Source: Bathymodiolus brooksi
Lineage: Eukaryota; Mollusca; Bivalvia; Mytilida; Modiolidae
DNA: 64,000 nt
Assembly: GCA_963680875.1 (NCBI GenBank)
Contig: OY804580.1
Location: 94,579,353 to 94,643,352, forward strand
Direction of reading: 5' to 3'
This document shows positions 12,401 through 25,787 of this stretch, piece after piece (the stretch's first letter is position 1; every line of letters begins with the position of its first letter). Below the pieces are notes generated by a model. It was given only the letters and a program-made list of their open reading frames with translations. It did no database searches and was not told where the DNA came from. A program made the position numbers and the translations under genes.

Positions 12401-12750
12401 TGATGAATGTTATTACAGAAACACGTGGTGTGTGACTCTGAGCGAACTTGATGAATGTTATTACAGAAACACGTGGTGTGTGACTCTGAGTGAACTTGAT
12501 GAATGTTATTACAGAAACACGTGGTGTGTGACTCTGAGTGAACTTGATGAATGCTATTACAGAAACACGTGGTGTATGACTCTGAGTGAACTTGATGAAT
12601 GTTATTACAGAAACACGTGGTGTGTGACTCTGAATGAACTTGATGAAGGTTATTATAGAAACACGTGGTGTGTGACTATGAGTGAACTTGATGAATGTTA
12701 TTACAGAAACACGTAGTGTGTGACTGAGTGAACTTGATGAATGTTATTAC
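9305..12750 (+). repeat. HOR D2 (family I) copy A, 3,446 bp
   Basis: Begins at a CACGTAGTG / GATTCTGAGCGAAC monomer and ends before the same monomer at 12751. It carries the family I markers GATCAATG (about 9533), CTTGAAGAATG (about 9577), CTCTGGGTG (about 9664), two closely spaced 46-mers (about 9708 and 9755), CTCTAAGCG (about 9900), CACGTCGTG (about 10220), GTGTGGGAC (about 11427) and CTCTCAGTG (about 11912). It is two monomers (96 bp) shorter than copy B, in the 9.8-10.0 kb part. No V cassette or class B 49-mer is present. Confidence 0.88.
10116..10164 (+). repeat. 49-bp monomer class C (GAACTTTG); two copies
   Basis: A T is added in the CTT run (GAACTTTGATG). Only two copies exist, here and 3,542 bp downstream at 13658-13706. 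The third copy of the same HOR has the normal CTT at the matching place near 17.2 kb, so the insertion is limited to HOR copies 1 and 2. Confidence 0.9.
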
Positions 12751-15700
12751 AGAAACACGTAGTGTGTGATTCTGAGCGAACTTGATGAATGTTATTACAG
12801 AAACACGTGGTGTGTGACTCTGAGTGAACTTGATGAAGGTTATTACAGAAACACGTGGTGTGTGACTCTGAGTGAACTTGATGAAGGTTATTACAGAAAC
12901 ACGTGGTGTGTGACTATGAGTGAACTTGATGAATGTTATTACAGAAACACGTGGTGTGTGACTCTGAGTGAAATTGATCAATGTTATTACAGAAACACGT
13001 GGTGTGTGACTCTGAGTGAACTTGAAGAATGTTATTACAGAAACACGTGGTGTGTGACTCTTGAGTGAACTTGATGAAGGTTATTATAGAAACACGTGGT
13101 GTGTGACTCTGGGTGAACTTGATGAATGTTATTACAGAAACACGTGGTGTGTGACTGAGCGAACTTGATGAATATTATTACAGAAACACGTGGTGTGTGA
13201 CTGAGTGAACTTGATGAATGTTATTACAGAAACACGTGGTGTGTGATTCTGAGCGAACTTGATGAATGTTATTACAGAAACACGTGGTGTGTGACTCTGA
13301 GTGAACTTGATGAAGGTTATTACAGAAACACGTGGTGTGTGACTCTGAGTGAACTTGATGAATGTTATTACAGAAACACGTGGTGTGTGACTCTGAGTGA
13401 ACTTGATGAAGGTTATTACAGAAACACGTGGTGTGTGACTCTAAGCGAACTTGATGAATGTTATTACAGAAACACGTGGTGTGTGACTCTGAGTGAACTT
13501 GATGAATGCTATTACAGAAACACGTGGTGTGTGACTCTGAGTGAACTTGATGAATGTTATTACAGAAACACGTGGTGTGTGACTGAGTGAACTTGATGAA
13601 TGTTATTACAGAAACACGTGGTGTGTGACTCTGAGCGAACTTGATGAATGTTATTATAGAAACACGTGGTGTGTGACTCTGAGTGAACTTTGATGAATGT
13701 TATTACAGAAACACGTAGTGTGTGACTCTGAGTGAACTTGATGAATGTTATTACAGAAACACGTCGTGTGTGACTCTGAGTGAACTTGACGAATGTTATT
13801 ACAGAAACACGTGGTGTTTGACTCTGAGTGAACTTGATGAATGTCATTACAGAAACACGTGGTGTGTGACTCTGAGTGAACTTGATGAATGTTATTACAG
13901 AAACACGTGGTGTGTGACTGAGTGAACTTGATGAATGTTATTACAGAAACACGTAGTGTGTGATTCTGAGCGAACTTGATGAATGTTATTACAGAAACAC
14001 GTGGTGTGTGACTCTGAGTGAACTAGATGAATGTTATGACAGAAACACGTGGTGTGTGACTCTGAGAGAACTTGATGAATGTTATTACAGAAACACGTGG
14101 TGTGTGACTCTGAATGAACTTGATGAAGGTTATTATAGAAACACGTGGTGTGTGACTCTGAGTGAACTTGATGAATGTTATTACAGAAACACGTGGTGTG
14201 TGACTCTGAGTGAACTTGATGAATGTTATTACAGAAACACGTGGTGTGTGATTCTGAGCAAACTTGATGAATGTTATTACAGAAACACGTGGTGTGTGAC
14301 TCTGAGTGAACTTGATGAATGCTATTACAGAAACACGTGATGTGTGACTCTGAGTGAACTTGATGAATGTTATTATAGAAACACGTGGTGTGTGACTCTG
14401 AGTGAACTTGATGAATGTTATTACAGAAACACGTGGTGTGTGACTCTGAGTGAACTTGATGAATGTTATTACAGAAACACGTGGTGTGTGACTCTGAGTG
14501 AACTTGATGAATGTTATTACAGAAACACGTGGTGTGTGATTCTGAGTAAACTTGATGAATGTTACTACAGAAACACGTGGTGTGTGACTCTGAGTGAACT
14601 TGATGAAGGTTATTACAGAAACACGTGGTGTATGACTCTGAGTGAACTTGATGAATGTTATTACAGAAACACGTGGTGTGTGACTCTGAATGAACTTGAT
14701 GAAGGTTATTATAGAAACACGTGGTGTGTGACTCTGAGTGAACTTGATGAATGTTATTACAGAAACACGTGGTGTGTGACTCTGAGTGAACTTGATGAAT
14801 GTTATTACAGAAACACGTGGTGTGTGATTCTGAGCAAACTTGATGAATGCTATTACAGAAACACGTGGTGTGTGACTCTGAGTGAACTTGATGAATGCTA
14901 TTACAGAAACACGTGATGTGTGACTCTGAGTGAACTTGATGAATGTTATTATAGAAACACGTGGTGTGGGACTCTGAGTGAACTTGATGAATGTTATTAC
15001 AGAAACACGTGGTGTGTGACTCTGAGTGAACTTGATGAATGTTATTACAGAAACACGTGGTGTGTGACTCTGAGTGAACTTGATGAATGTTATTACAGAA
15101 ACACGTGGTATGTGATTCTGAGCGAACTTGATGAATGTTACTACAGAAACACGTGGTGTGTGACTCTGAGTGAACTTGATGAAGGTTATTACAGAAACAC
15201 GTGGTGTGTGACTCTGAGTGAACTTGATGAATGTTATTACAGAAACACGTGGTGTGTGACTCTGAATGAACTTGATGAAGGTTATTACAGAAACACGTGG
15301 TGTGTGACTCTGAGTGAACTTGATGAAGGTTATTACAGAAACACGTGGTGTGTGACTATGAGTGAACTTGATGAATGTTATTACAGAAACACGTGGTGTG
15401 TGACTCTGAGTGAACTTGATGAATGTTATTACAGAAACACGTGGTGTATGACTCTCAGTGAACTTGATGAATGTTATTACAGAAACACGTGGTGTGTGAC
15501 TGAGTGAACTTGATGAATGTTATTACAGAAACACGTAGTGTGTGATTCTGAGCGAACTTGATGAATGTTATTACAGAAACACGTGGTGTGTGACTCTGAG
15601 TGAACTAGATGAATGTTATGACAGAAACACGTGGTGTGTGACTCTGAGAGAACTTGATGAATGTTATTACAGAAACACGTGGTGTACGACTCTGAGTGAA

Positions 15701-16292
15701 CTTGATGAATGTTATTACAGAAACACGTGGTGTGTGACTCTGAATGAACTTGATGAAGGTTATTATAGAAACACGTGGTGTGTGACTCTGAGTGAACTTG
15801 ATGAATGTTATTACAGAAACACGTGGTGTGTGACTCTGAATGAACTTGATGAAGGTTATTATAGAAACACGTGGTGTGTGACTCTGAGTGAACTTGATGA
15901 ATGTTATTACAGAAACACGTGGTGTGTGACTCTGAGTGAACTTGATGAATGTTATTACAGAAACACGTGGTGTGTGACTCTGAGCGAACTTGATGAATGT
16001 TATTACAGAAACACGTGGTGTGTGACTCTGAGTGAACTTGATGAATGTTATTACAGAAACACGTGGTGTGTGACTCTGAGTGAACTTGATGAATGCTATT
16101 ACAGAAACACGTGGTGTATGACTCTGAGTGAACTTGATGAATGTTATTACAGAAACACGTGGTGTGTGACTCTGAATGAACTTGATGAAGGTTATTATAG
16201 AAACACGTGGTGTGTGACTATGAGTGAACTTGATGAATGTTATTACAGAAACACGTAGTGTGTGACTGAGTGAACTTGATGAATGTTATTAC
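12751..16292 (+). repeat. HOR D2 (family I) copy B, 3,542 bp
   Basis: Second tandem copy. Nearly every marker of copy A recurs at +3,446 bp (first part) or +3,542 bp (after about 13.4 kb), including the rare CACGTCGTG, the GAACTTTG 49-mer at 13658 and the GTGTGGGAC monomer at 14968. A visible difference is GAAATTGATCAATG near 12970, where copy A has GAACTTGATCAATG. The near-identity over 3.5 kb implies recent tandem duplication by unequal exchange. Confidence 0.88.
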
Positions 16293-18866
16293 AGAAACAC
16301 GTAGTGTGTGATTCTGAGCGAACTTGATGAATGTTATTACAGAAACACGTGGTGTGTGACTCTGAGTGAACTTGATGAAGGTTATTACAGAAACACGTGG
16401 TGTGTGACTCTGAGTGAACTTGATGAAGGTTATTACAGAAACACGTGGTGTGTGACTATGAGTGAACTTGATGAATGTTATTACAGAAACACGTGGTGTG
16501 TGACTCTGAGTGAAATTGATCAATGTTATTACAGAAACACGTGGTGTGTGACTCTGAGTGAACTTGAAGAATGTTATTACAGAAACACGTGGTGTGTGAC
16601 TCTTGAGTGAACTTGATGAAGGTTATTATAGAAACACGTGGTGTGTGACTCTGGGTGAACTTGATGAATGTTATTACAGAAACACGTGGTGTGTGACTGA
16701 GCGAACTTGATGAATATTATTACAGAAACACGTGGTGTGTGACTGAGTGAACTTGATGAATGTTATTACAGAAACACGTGGTGTGTGATTCTGAGCGAAC
16801 TTGATGAATGTTATTACAGAAACACGTGGTGTGTGACTCTGAGTGAACTTGATGAAGGTTATTACAGAAACACGTGGTGTGTGACTCTGAGTGAACTTGA
16901 TGAATGTTATTACAGAAACACGTGGTGTATGACTCTGAGTGAACTTGATGAATGTTATTACAGAAACACGTGGTGTGTGACTCTAAGCGAACTTGATGAA
17001 TGTTATTACATAAACACGTGGTGTGTGACTCTGAGTGAACTTGATGAATGCTATTACAGAAACACGTGGTGTGTGACTCTGAGTGAACTTGATGAATGTT
17101 ATTACAGAAACACGTGGTGTGTGACTGAGTGAACTTGATGAATGTTATTACAGAAACACGTGGTGTGTGACTCTGAGCGAACTTGATGAATGTTATTATA
17201 GAAACACGAGGTGTGTGACTCTGAGTGAACTTGATGAATGTAATTACAGAAACACGTAGTGTGTGACTCTGAGTGAACTTGATGAATGTTATTACAGAAA
17301 CACGTGGTGTGTGACTCTGAGTGAACTTGATGAATGTTATTACAGAAACACGTGGTGTTTGACTCTGAGTGAACTTGATGAATGTCATTACAGAAACACG
17401 TGGTGTGTGACTCTGAGTGAACTTGATGAATGTTATTACAGAAACACGTGGTGTGTGACTGAGTGAACTTGATGAATGTTATTACAGAAACACGTAGTGT
17501 GTGATTCTGAGCGAACTTGATGAATGTTATTACAGAAACACGTGGTGTGTGACTCTGAGTGAACTAGATGAATGTTATGACAGAAACACGTGGTGTGTGA
17601 CTCTGAGAGAACTTGATGAATGTTATTACAGAAACACGTGGTGTATGACTCTGAGTGAACTTGATGAATGTTATTACAGAAACACGTGGTGTGTGACTCT
17701 GAATGAACTTGATGAAGGTTATTATAGAAACACGTGGTGTGTGACTCTGAGTGAACTTGATGAATGTTATTACAGAAACACGTGGTGTGTGACTCTGAGT
17801 GAACTTGATGAATGTTATTACAGAAACACGTGGTGTGTGATTCTGAGCAAACTTGATGAATGTTATTACAGAAACACGTGGTGTGTGACTCTGAGTGAAC
17901 TTGATGAATGCTATTACAGAAACCCGTGATGTGTGACTCTGAGTGAACTTGATGAATGTTATTATAGAAACACGTGGTGTGTGACTCTGAGTGAACTTGA
18001 TGAATGTTATTACAGAAACACGTGGTCTGTGACTCTGAGTGAACTTGATGAATGTTATTACAGAAACACGTGGTGTGTGACTCTGAGTGAACTTGATGAA
18101 TGTTATTACAGAAACACGTGGTGTGTGATTCTGAGTAAACTTGATGAATGTTACTACAGAAACACGTGGTGTGTGACTCTGAGTGAACTTGATGAAGGTT
18201 ATTACAGAAACACGTGGTGTATGACTCTGAGTGAACTTGATGAATGTTATTACAGAAACACGTGGTGTGTGACTCTGAATGAACTTGATGAAGGTTATTA
18301 TAGAAACACGTGGTGTGTGACTCTGAGTGAACTTGATGAATGTTATTACAGAAACACGTGGTGTGTGACTCTGAGTGAACTTGATGAATGTTATTACAGA
18401 AACACGTGGTGTGTGACTCTGAGTGAACTTGATGAATGCTATTACAGAAACACGTGATGTGTGACTCTGAGTGAACTTGATGAATGTTATTATAGAAACA
18501 CGTGGTGTGGGACTCTGAGTGAACTTGATGAATGTTATTACAGAAACACGTGGTGTGTGACTCTGAGTGAACTTGATGAATGTTATTACAGAAACACGTG
18601 GTGTGTGACTCTCAGTGAACTTGATGAATGTTATTACAGAAACACGTGGTATGTGATTCTGAGCGAACTTGATGAATGTTACTACAGAAACACGTGGTGT
18701 GTGACTCTGAGTGAACTTGATGAAGGTTATTACAGAAACACGTGGTGTGTGACTCTGAGTGAACTTGATGAATGTTATTACAGAAACACGTGGTGTGTGA
18801 CTCTGAATGAACTTGACGAAGGTTATTACAGAAACACGTGGTGTGTGACTCTGAGTGAACTTGATG
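16293..18866 (+). repeat. HOR D2 (family I) copy C, partial
   Basis: Third copy at +3,541/3,542 bp from copy B (+3,589 over a stretch with one extra monomer). It stays collinear until about 18,866, where copy B has GAAGG plus GACTATGAG monomers and this copy passes into plain and GTTATGAC monomers of family II. Private changes include TACATAAACAC (near 17008), CACGAGG (17207), AACCCGTGATG (near 17922) and TGGTCTGTG (near 18025). The right edge is inferred from loss of marker order and could be off by one or two monomers. Confidence 0.8.
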
Positions 18867-20605
18867 AATGTTATTACAGAAACACGTGGTGTGTCACTCT
18901 GAGTGAACTTGATGAATGTTATGACAGAAACACGTGGTGTGTGACTCTGAGTGAACTTGATGAATGTTATTACAGAAACACGTGGTGTGTGACTCTTGAG
19001 TGAACTTGATGAAGGTTATTATAGAAACACGTGGTGTGTGACTCTGAGTGAACTTGATGAATGTTATTACAGAAACACGTGGTGTATGACTCTCAGTGAA
19101 CTTGATGAATGTTATTACAGAAACACGTGGAGTGTGACTCTGAATGAACTTGATGAAGGTTATTATAGAAACACGTGGTGTGTGACTCTGAGTGAACTTG
19201 ATGAATGTTATTACAGAAACACGTGGTGTGTGACTCTGAGTGAACTTGATGAATGTTATAACAGAAACACGTGGTGTGTGATTCTGAGCAAACTTGATGA
19301 ATGTTATTACAGAAACACGTGGTGTGTGACTCTGAGTGAACTTGATGAATGCTATTACAGAAACACGTGATGTGTGACTCTGAGTGAACTTGATGAATGT
19401 TATTATAGAAACACGTGGTGTGTGACTCTGAGTGAACTTGATGAATGTTATTACAGAAACACGTGGTGTGTGACTCTGAGTGAACTTGATGAATGTTATT
19501 ACAGAAACACGTGGTGTGTGACTCTGAGTGAACTTGATGAATGTTATTACAGAAACACGTGGTGTGTGATTCTGAGCGAACTTGATGAATGTTACTACAG
19601 AAACACGTGGTGTGTGACTCTGAGTGAACTTGATGAATGTTATTACAGAAACACGTGGTGTGTGACTCTGAGTGAACTTGATGAATGTTATTACAGAAAC
19701 ACGTGGTGTGTGACTCTGAATGAACTTGATGAAGGTTATTACAGAAACACGTGGTGTGTGACTCTGAGTGAACTTGATGAAGGTTATTACAGAAACACGT
19801 GGTGTGTGACTATGAGTGAACTTGATGAATGTTATTACAGAAACACGTGGTGTGTGACTCTGAGTGAACTTGATGAATGTTATTACAGAAACACGTGGTG
19901 TGTGACTCTGAGTGAACTTGATGAATGTTATTACAGAAACACGTTGTGTGTGACTCTTGAGTGAACTTGATGAATGTTATTATAGAAACACGTGGTGTGT
20001 GACTCTGAGTGAACTTGATGAATGTTATTACAGAAACACGTGGTGTGTGACTCTGAGTGAACTTGATGAAGTTTATTACAGAAACACGTGGTGTGTGACT
20101 CATAGCGAAGTTGATGAATGTTATTACAGAAACACGTGGAGTGTGACTCTGAGTCAACTTGATGAATGTTATTACAGAAACACGTGGTGTGTGACTCTGA
20201 GTGAACTTGATGAATGTTATTACAGAAACACGTGGTGTGTGACTCTGAGCGAACTTGATGAATGTTATTACAGAAACATGTGGTGTGTGACTCTGAGTGA
20301 ACTTGATGAATGTTATTACAGAAACACGTGGTGTTTGACTCTGAGTGAACTTGATGAATATCATTACAGAAACACGTGGTGTGTGACTCTGAGTGAACTT
20401 GATGAATGTTATTACAGAAACACGTGGTGTGTGACTGAGTGAACGTGATGAATGTTATTACAGAAACACGTGGTGTGTGATTCTGAGCGAACTTGATGAA
20501 TGTTATTACAGAAACACGTGGTGTGTGACTCTGAGTGAACTTGATGAATGTTATGACAGAAACACGTGGTGTGTGACTCTGAGTAAACTTGATGAAGGTT
20601 ATTAC
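18867..20605 (+). repeat. Transition from family I to family II monomers
   Basis: Holds class A 49-mers ending near 19003 and 19964, a TGA monomer near 19368 and the first V cassette after the family I region (19957-20442, ten monomers instead of eleven). Then follow the GATTCTGAGCGAAC, GTTATGAC and GAGTAAAC monomers that lead into the class B 49-mer at 20606. CACGTTGTG occurs near 19943. The block recurs as 30.8-32.59 kb in the second copy of the 10-kb duplication. Confidence 0.8.
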
Positions 20606-23600
20606 AGAAACACGTGGTTGTGTGACTCTGAGTGAACTTGATGAATGTTATTACAGAAACACGTGGTGTATGACTCTGAGTGAACTTGATGAATGTTATT
20701 ACAGAAACACGTGGTGTGTGACTCTGAATGAACTTGATGAAGGTTATTATAGAAACACGTGGTGTGTAACTCTGAGTGAACTTGATGAATGTTATTACAG
20801 AAACACGTGGTGTGTGACTCTGAGTGAACTTGATGAATGTTATTACAGAAACACGTGGTGTGTGACTCTGAGTGAACTTGATGAATGTTATTACAGAAAC
20901 ACGTGGTATGTGATTCTGAGCGAACTTGATGAATGTTACTACAGAAACACGTGGTGTGTGACTCTGAGTGAACTTGATGAAGGTTATTGCAGAAACACGT
21001 GGTGTGTGACTCTGAGTGAACTTGATGAATGTTATTACAGAAACACGTGGTGTGTGACTCTGAATGAACTTGATGAAGGTTATTACAGAAACACGTGGTG
21101 TGTGACTCTGAGTGAACTTGATGAAGGTTATTACAGAAACACGTGGTGTGTGACTATGAGTGAACTTGATGAATGTTATTACAGAAACACGTGGTGTGTG
21201 ACTCTGAGTGAACTTGATGAATGTTATGACAGAAACACGTGGTGTGTGACTCTGAGTGAACTTGATGAATGTTATTACAGAAACACGTGGTGTGTGACTC
21301 TTGAGTGAACTTGATGAAGGTTATTATAGAAACACGTGGTGTGTGACTCTGAGTGAACTTGATGAATGTTATTACAGAAACACGTGGTGTATGACTCTGA
21401 GTGAACTTGATGAATGTTATTACAGAAACACGTGGTGTGTGACTCTGAATGAACTTGATGAAGGTTATTACAGAAACACGTGGTGTGTGACTCTGAGTGA
21501 ACTTGATGAATGTTATTACAGAAACACGTGGTGTGTGATTCTGAGCAAACTTGATGAATGTTATTACAGAAACACGTGGTGTGTGACTCTGAGTGAACTT
21601 GATGAATGCTATTACAGAAACACGTGATGTGTGACTCTGAGTGAACTTGATGAATGTTATTATAGAAACACGTGGTGTGTGACTCTGAGTGAACTTGATG
21701 AATGTTATTACAGAAACACATGGTGTGTGACTCTGAGTGAACTTGATGAATGTTATTACAGAAACACGTGGTGTGTGACTCTGAGTGAACTTGATGAATG
21801 TTATTACAGAAACACGTGGTGTGTGATTCTGAGCGAACTTGGTGAATGTTACTACAGAAACACGTGGTGTGTGACTCTGAGTGAACTTGATGAATGTTAT
21901 TACAGAAACACGTGGTGTGTGACTCTGAGTGAACTTGATGAATGTTATTACAGAAACACGTGGTGTGTGACTCTGAATGAACTTGATGAAGGTTATTACA
22001 GAAACACGTGGTGTGTGACTCTGAGTGAACTTGAAGGTTATTACAGAAACACGTGGTGTGTGACTATGAGTGAACTTGATGAATGTTATTACAGAAACAC
22101 GTGGTGTGTGACTCTGAGTGAACTTGATGAATGTTATTACAGAAACACGTGGTGTGTGACTCTGAGTGAACTTGATGAATGTTATTACAGAAACACGTGG
22201 TGTGTGACTCTTGAGTGAACTTGATGAATGTTATTATAGAAACACGTGGTGTGTGACTCTGAGTGAACTTGATGAATGTTATTACAGAAACACGTGGTGT
22301 GTGACTCTGAGTGAACTTGATGAAGTTTATTACAGAAACACGTGGTGTGTGACTCTGAGCGAAGTTGATGAATGTTATTACAGAAACACGTGGAGTGTGA
22401 CTCTGAGTCAACTTGATGAATGTTATTACAGAAACACGTGGTGTGTGACTCTGAGCGAACTTGATGAATGTTATTACAGAAACACGTGGTGTGTGACTCT
22501 GAGTGAACTTGATGAATGTTATTACAGAAACACGTGGTGTGTGACTCTGAGCGAACTTGATGAATGTTATTACAGAAACATGTGGTGTGTGACTCTGAGT
22601 GAACTTGATGAATGTTATTACAGAAACACGTGGTGTTTGACTCTGAGTGAACTTGATGAATATCATTACAGAAACACGTGGTGTGTGACTCTGAGTGAAC
22701 TTGATGAATGTTATTACAGAAACACGTGGTGTGTGACTGAGTGAACGTGATGAATGTTATTACAGAAACACGTGGTGTGTGATTCTGAGCGAACTTGATG
22801 AATGTTATTACAGAAACACGTGGTGTGTGACTCTGAGAAAACTTGATGAATGTTATTACAGAAACACGTGGTGTGTGACTCTGAATGAACTTGATGAAGG
22901 TTATTACAGAAACACGTGGTGTGTGACTCTGAGTGAACTTGATGAAGGTTATTACAGAAACACGTGGTGTGTGACTATGAGTGAACTTGATGAATGTTAT
23001 TACAGAAACACGTGGTGTGTGACTCTGAGTGAACTTCATGAATGTTATTACAGAAACACGTGGTGTGTGACTCTGAGTGAACTTGATGAATGTTATTACA
23101 GAAACACGTGGTGTGTGACTCTTGAGTGAACTTGATGAATGTTATTATAGAAACACGTGGTGTGTGACTCTGAGTGAACTTGATGAATGTTATTACAGAA
23201 ACACGTGGTGTGTGACTCTGAGTGAACTTGATGAAGTTTATTACAGAAACACGTGGTGTGTGACTCATAGCGAAGTTGATGAATGTTATTACAGAAACAC
23301 GTGGAGTGTGACTCTGAGTCAACTTGATGAATGTTATTACAGAAACACGTGGTGTGTGACTCTGAGCGAACTTGATGAATGTTATTACAGAAACACGTGG
23401 TGTGTGACTCTGAGTGAACTTGATGAATGTTATTACAGAAACACGTGGTGTGTGACTCTGAGCGAACTTGATGAATGTTATTACAGAAACATGTGGTGTG
23501 TGACTCTGAGTGAACTTGATGAATGTTATTACAGAAACACGTGGTGTTTGACTCTGAGTGAACTTGATGAATATCATTACAGAAACACGTGGTGTGTGAC

Positions 23601-23818
23601 TCTGAGTGAACTTGATGAATGTTATTACAGAAACACGTGGTGTGTGACTGAGTGAACGTGATGAATGTTATTACAGAAACACGTGGTGTGTGATTCTGAG
23701 CGAACTTGATGAATGTTATTACAGAAACACGTGGTGTGTGACTCTGAGTGAACTTGATGAATGTTATGACAGAAACACGTGGTGTGTGACTCTGAGTAAA
23801 CTTGATGAAGGTTATTAC
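20606..23818 (+). repeat. Family II long HOR, 3,213 bp
   Basis: Runs from one class B 49-mer to the next. Order of markers: TGGTATGTG and GGTTATTGC monomers (20.9-21.0 kb), class A 49-mer (about 21300), TGA monomer (about 21627), CACATGG (21716), CTTGGTGAATG (about 21840), the 45-mer (22000), V cassette (22211-22744), a short linker with a GAGAAAAC monomer, a second V cassette (23122-23655), GTTATGAC, GAGTAAAC. The same 3,213-bp layout recurs at 55965-59177. Confidence 0.87.
22000..22044 (+). repeat. 45-bp monomer class (loss of one TGA); exemplar of 7
   Basis: CTTGATGAAGG is shortened to CTTGAAGG, the loss of one copy from a TGATGA run. Seven copies, near 22031, 34259, 38289, 43423, 50192, 57391 and 60651, each sit the same distance before a class A 49-mer and V cassette. 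The spacings between them (4030, 5134, 6769 and so on) reproduce the HOR periods found with other markers. Confidence 0.92.
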
Positions 23819-25787
23819 AGAAACACGTGGTTGTGTGACTCTGAGTGAACTTGATGAATGTTATTACAGAAACACGTGGTGTATGACTCTGAGTGAACTT
23901 GATGAATGTTATTACAGAAACACGTGGTGTGTGACTCTGAATGAACTTGATGAAGGTTATTATAGAAACACGTGGTGTGTGACTCTGAGTGAACTTGATG
24001 AATGTTATTACAGAAACACGTGGTGTGTCACTCTGAGTGAACTTGATGAATGTTATGACAGAAACACGTGGTGTGTGACTCTGAGTGAACTTGATGAATG
24101 TTATTACAGAAACACGTGGTGTGTGACTCTTGAGTGAACTTGATGAAGGTTATTATAGAAACACGTGGTGTGTGACTCTGAGTGAACTTGATGAATGTTA
24201 TTACAGAAACACGTGGTGTATGACTCTCAGTGAACTTGATGAATGTTATTACAGAAACACGTGGTGTGTGACTCTGAATGAACTTGATGAAGGTTATTTT
24301 AGAAACACGTGGTGTGTGACTCTGAGTGAACTTGATGAATGTTATTACAGAAACACGTGGTGTGTGACTCTGAGTGAACTTGATGAATGTTATTACAGAA
24401 ACACGTGGTGTGTGATTCTGAGCAAACTTGATGAATGTTATTACAGAAACACGTGGTGTGTGACTCTGAGTGAACTTGATGAATGCTATTACAGAAACAC
24501 GTGATGTGTGACTCTGAGTGAACTTGATGAATGTTATTATAGAAACACGTGGTGTGTGACTCTGAGTGAACTTGATGAATGTTATTACAGAAACACGTGG
24601 TGTGTGACTCTGAGTGAACTTGATGAATGTTATTACAGAAACACGTGGTGTGTGACTCTGAGTGAACTTGATGAATGTTATTACAGTAACACGTGGTGTG
24701 TGATTCTGAGCGAACTTGATGAATGTTACTACAGAAACACGTGGTGTGTGACTCTGAGTGAACTTGATGAATGTTATTACAGAAACACGTGGTGTGTGAC
24801 TCTGAGTGAACTTGATGAATGTTATTACAGAAACACGTGGTGTGTGACTCTGAATGAACTTGATGAAGGTTATTACAGAAACACGTGGTGTGTGACTCTG
24901 AGTGAACTTGATGAAGGTTATTACAGAAACACGTGGTGTGTGACTATGAGTGAACTTGATGAATGTTATTACAGAAACACGTGGTGTGTGACTCTGAGTG
25001 AACTTGATGAATGTTATTACAGAAACACGTGGTGTGTGACTCTGAGTGAACTTGATGAATGTTATTACAGAAACACGTGGTGTGTGACTCTTGAGTGAAC
25101 TTGATGAATGTTATTATAGAAACACGTGGTGTGTGACTCTGAGTGAACTTGATGAATGTTATTACAGAAACACGTGGTGTGTGACTCTGAGTGAACTTGA
25201 TGAAGTTTATTACAGAAACACGTGGTGTGTGACTCATAGCGAAGTTGATGAATGTTATTACAGAAACACGTGGAGTGTGACTCTGAGTCAACTTGATGAA
25301 TGTTATTACAGAAACACGTGGTGTGTGACTCTGAGCGAACTTGATGAATGTTATTACAGAAACACGTGGTGTGTGACTCTGAGTGAACTTGATGAATGTT
25401 ATTACAGAAACACGTGGTGTGTGACTCTGAGCGAACTTGATGAATGTTATTACAGAAACATGTGGTGTGTGACTCTGAGTGAACTTGATGAATGTTATTA
25501 CAGAAACACGTGGTGTTTGACTCTGAGTGAACTTGATGAATATCATTACAGAAACACGTGGTGTGTGACTCTGAGTGAACTTGATGAATGTTATTACAGA
25601 AACACGTGGTGTGTGACTGAGTGAACGTGATGAATGTTATTACAGAAACACGTGGTGTGTGATTCTGAGCGAACTTGATGAATGTTATTACAGAAACACG
25701 TGGTGTGTGACTCTGAGTGAACTTGATGAATGTTATGACAGAAACACGTGGTGTGTGACTCTGAGTAAACTTGATGAAGGTTATTAC
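23819..25787 (+). repeat. Family II short HOR, 1,969 bp (41 monomers)
   Basis: 41 monomers with net +1 bp (class B +1, two class A +1 each, one 46-mer -2). Carries GGTTATTTTAG (about 24295), the CACGTGATG stop monomer (about 24502) and one V cassette (25091-25624). The same 1,969-bp unit recurs at 40077-42045, 46846-48814 and 51980-53948. One copy has a private AGTAACACG change near 24687. Confidence 0.88.

Larger units (their letters stand above)
14969..24853 (+). repeat. 10-kb segmental duplication, first copy
   Basis: Markers in this interval recur in order at offsets 12,036, 11,940, 11,988, 12,276 and finally 12,228 bp, at 27005-37081. The offset changes equal whole monomers (-96, +48, +288, -48 bp). 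The left edge lies after the G variant at 14968; the right edge lies before the GAATG variant at 24854, which the other copy lacks. The block spans the end of family I and about 6 kb of family II, so both families were already joined when it was copied. Confidence 0.85.

Noticed and set aside
22185..23039. Reverse-strand open frame of 284 codons (NNIHQVHSESHTTCFC then FIKFTQSHTPRVSVIT repeats)
   Set aside because: Both reverse frames are stop-free in the consensus because 48 is a multiple of three; the reading changes frame at indel monomers. No sign of coding constraint.
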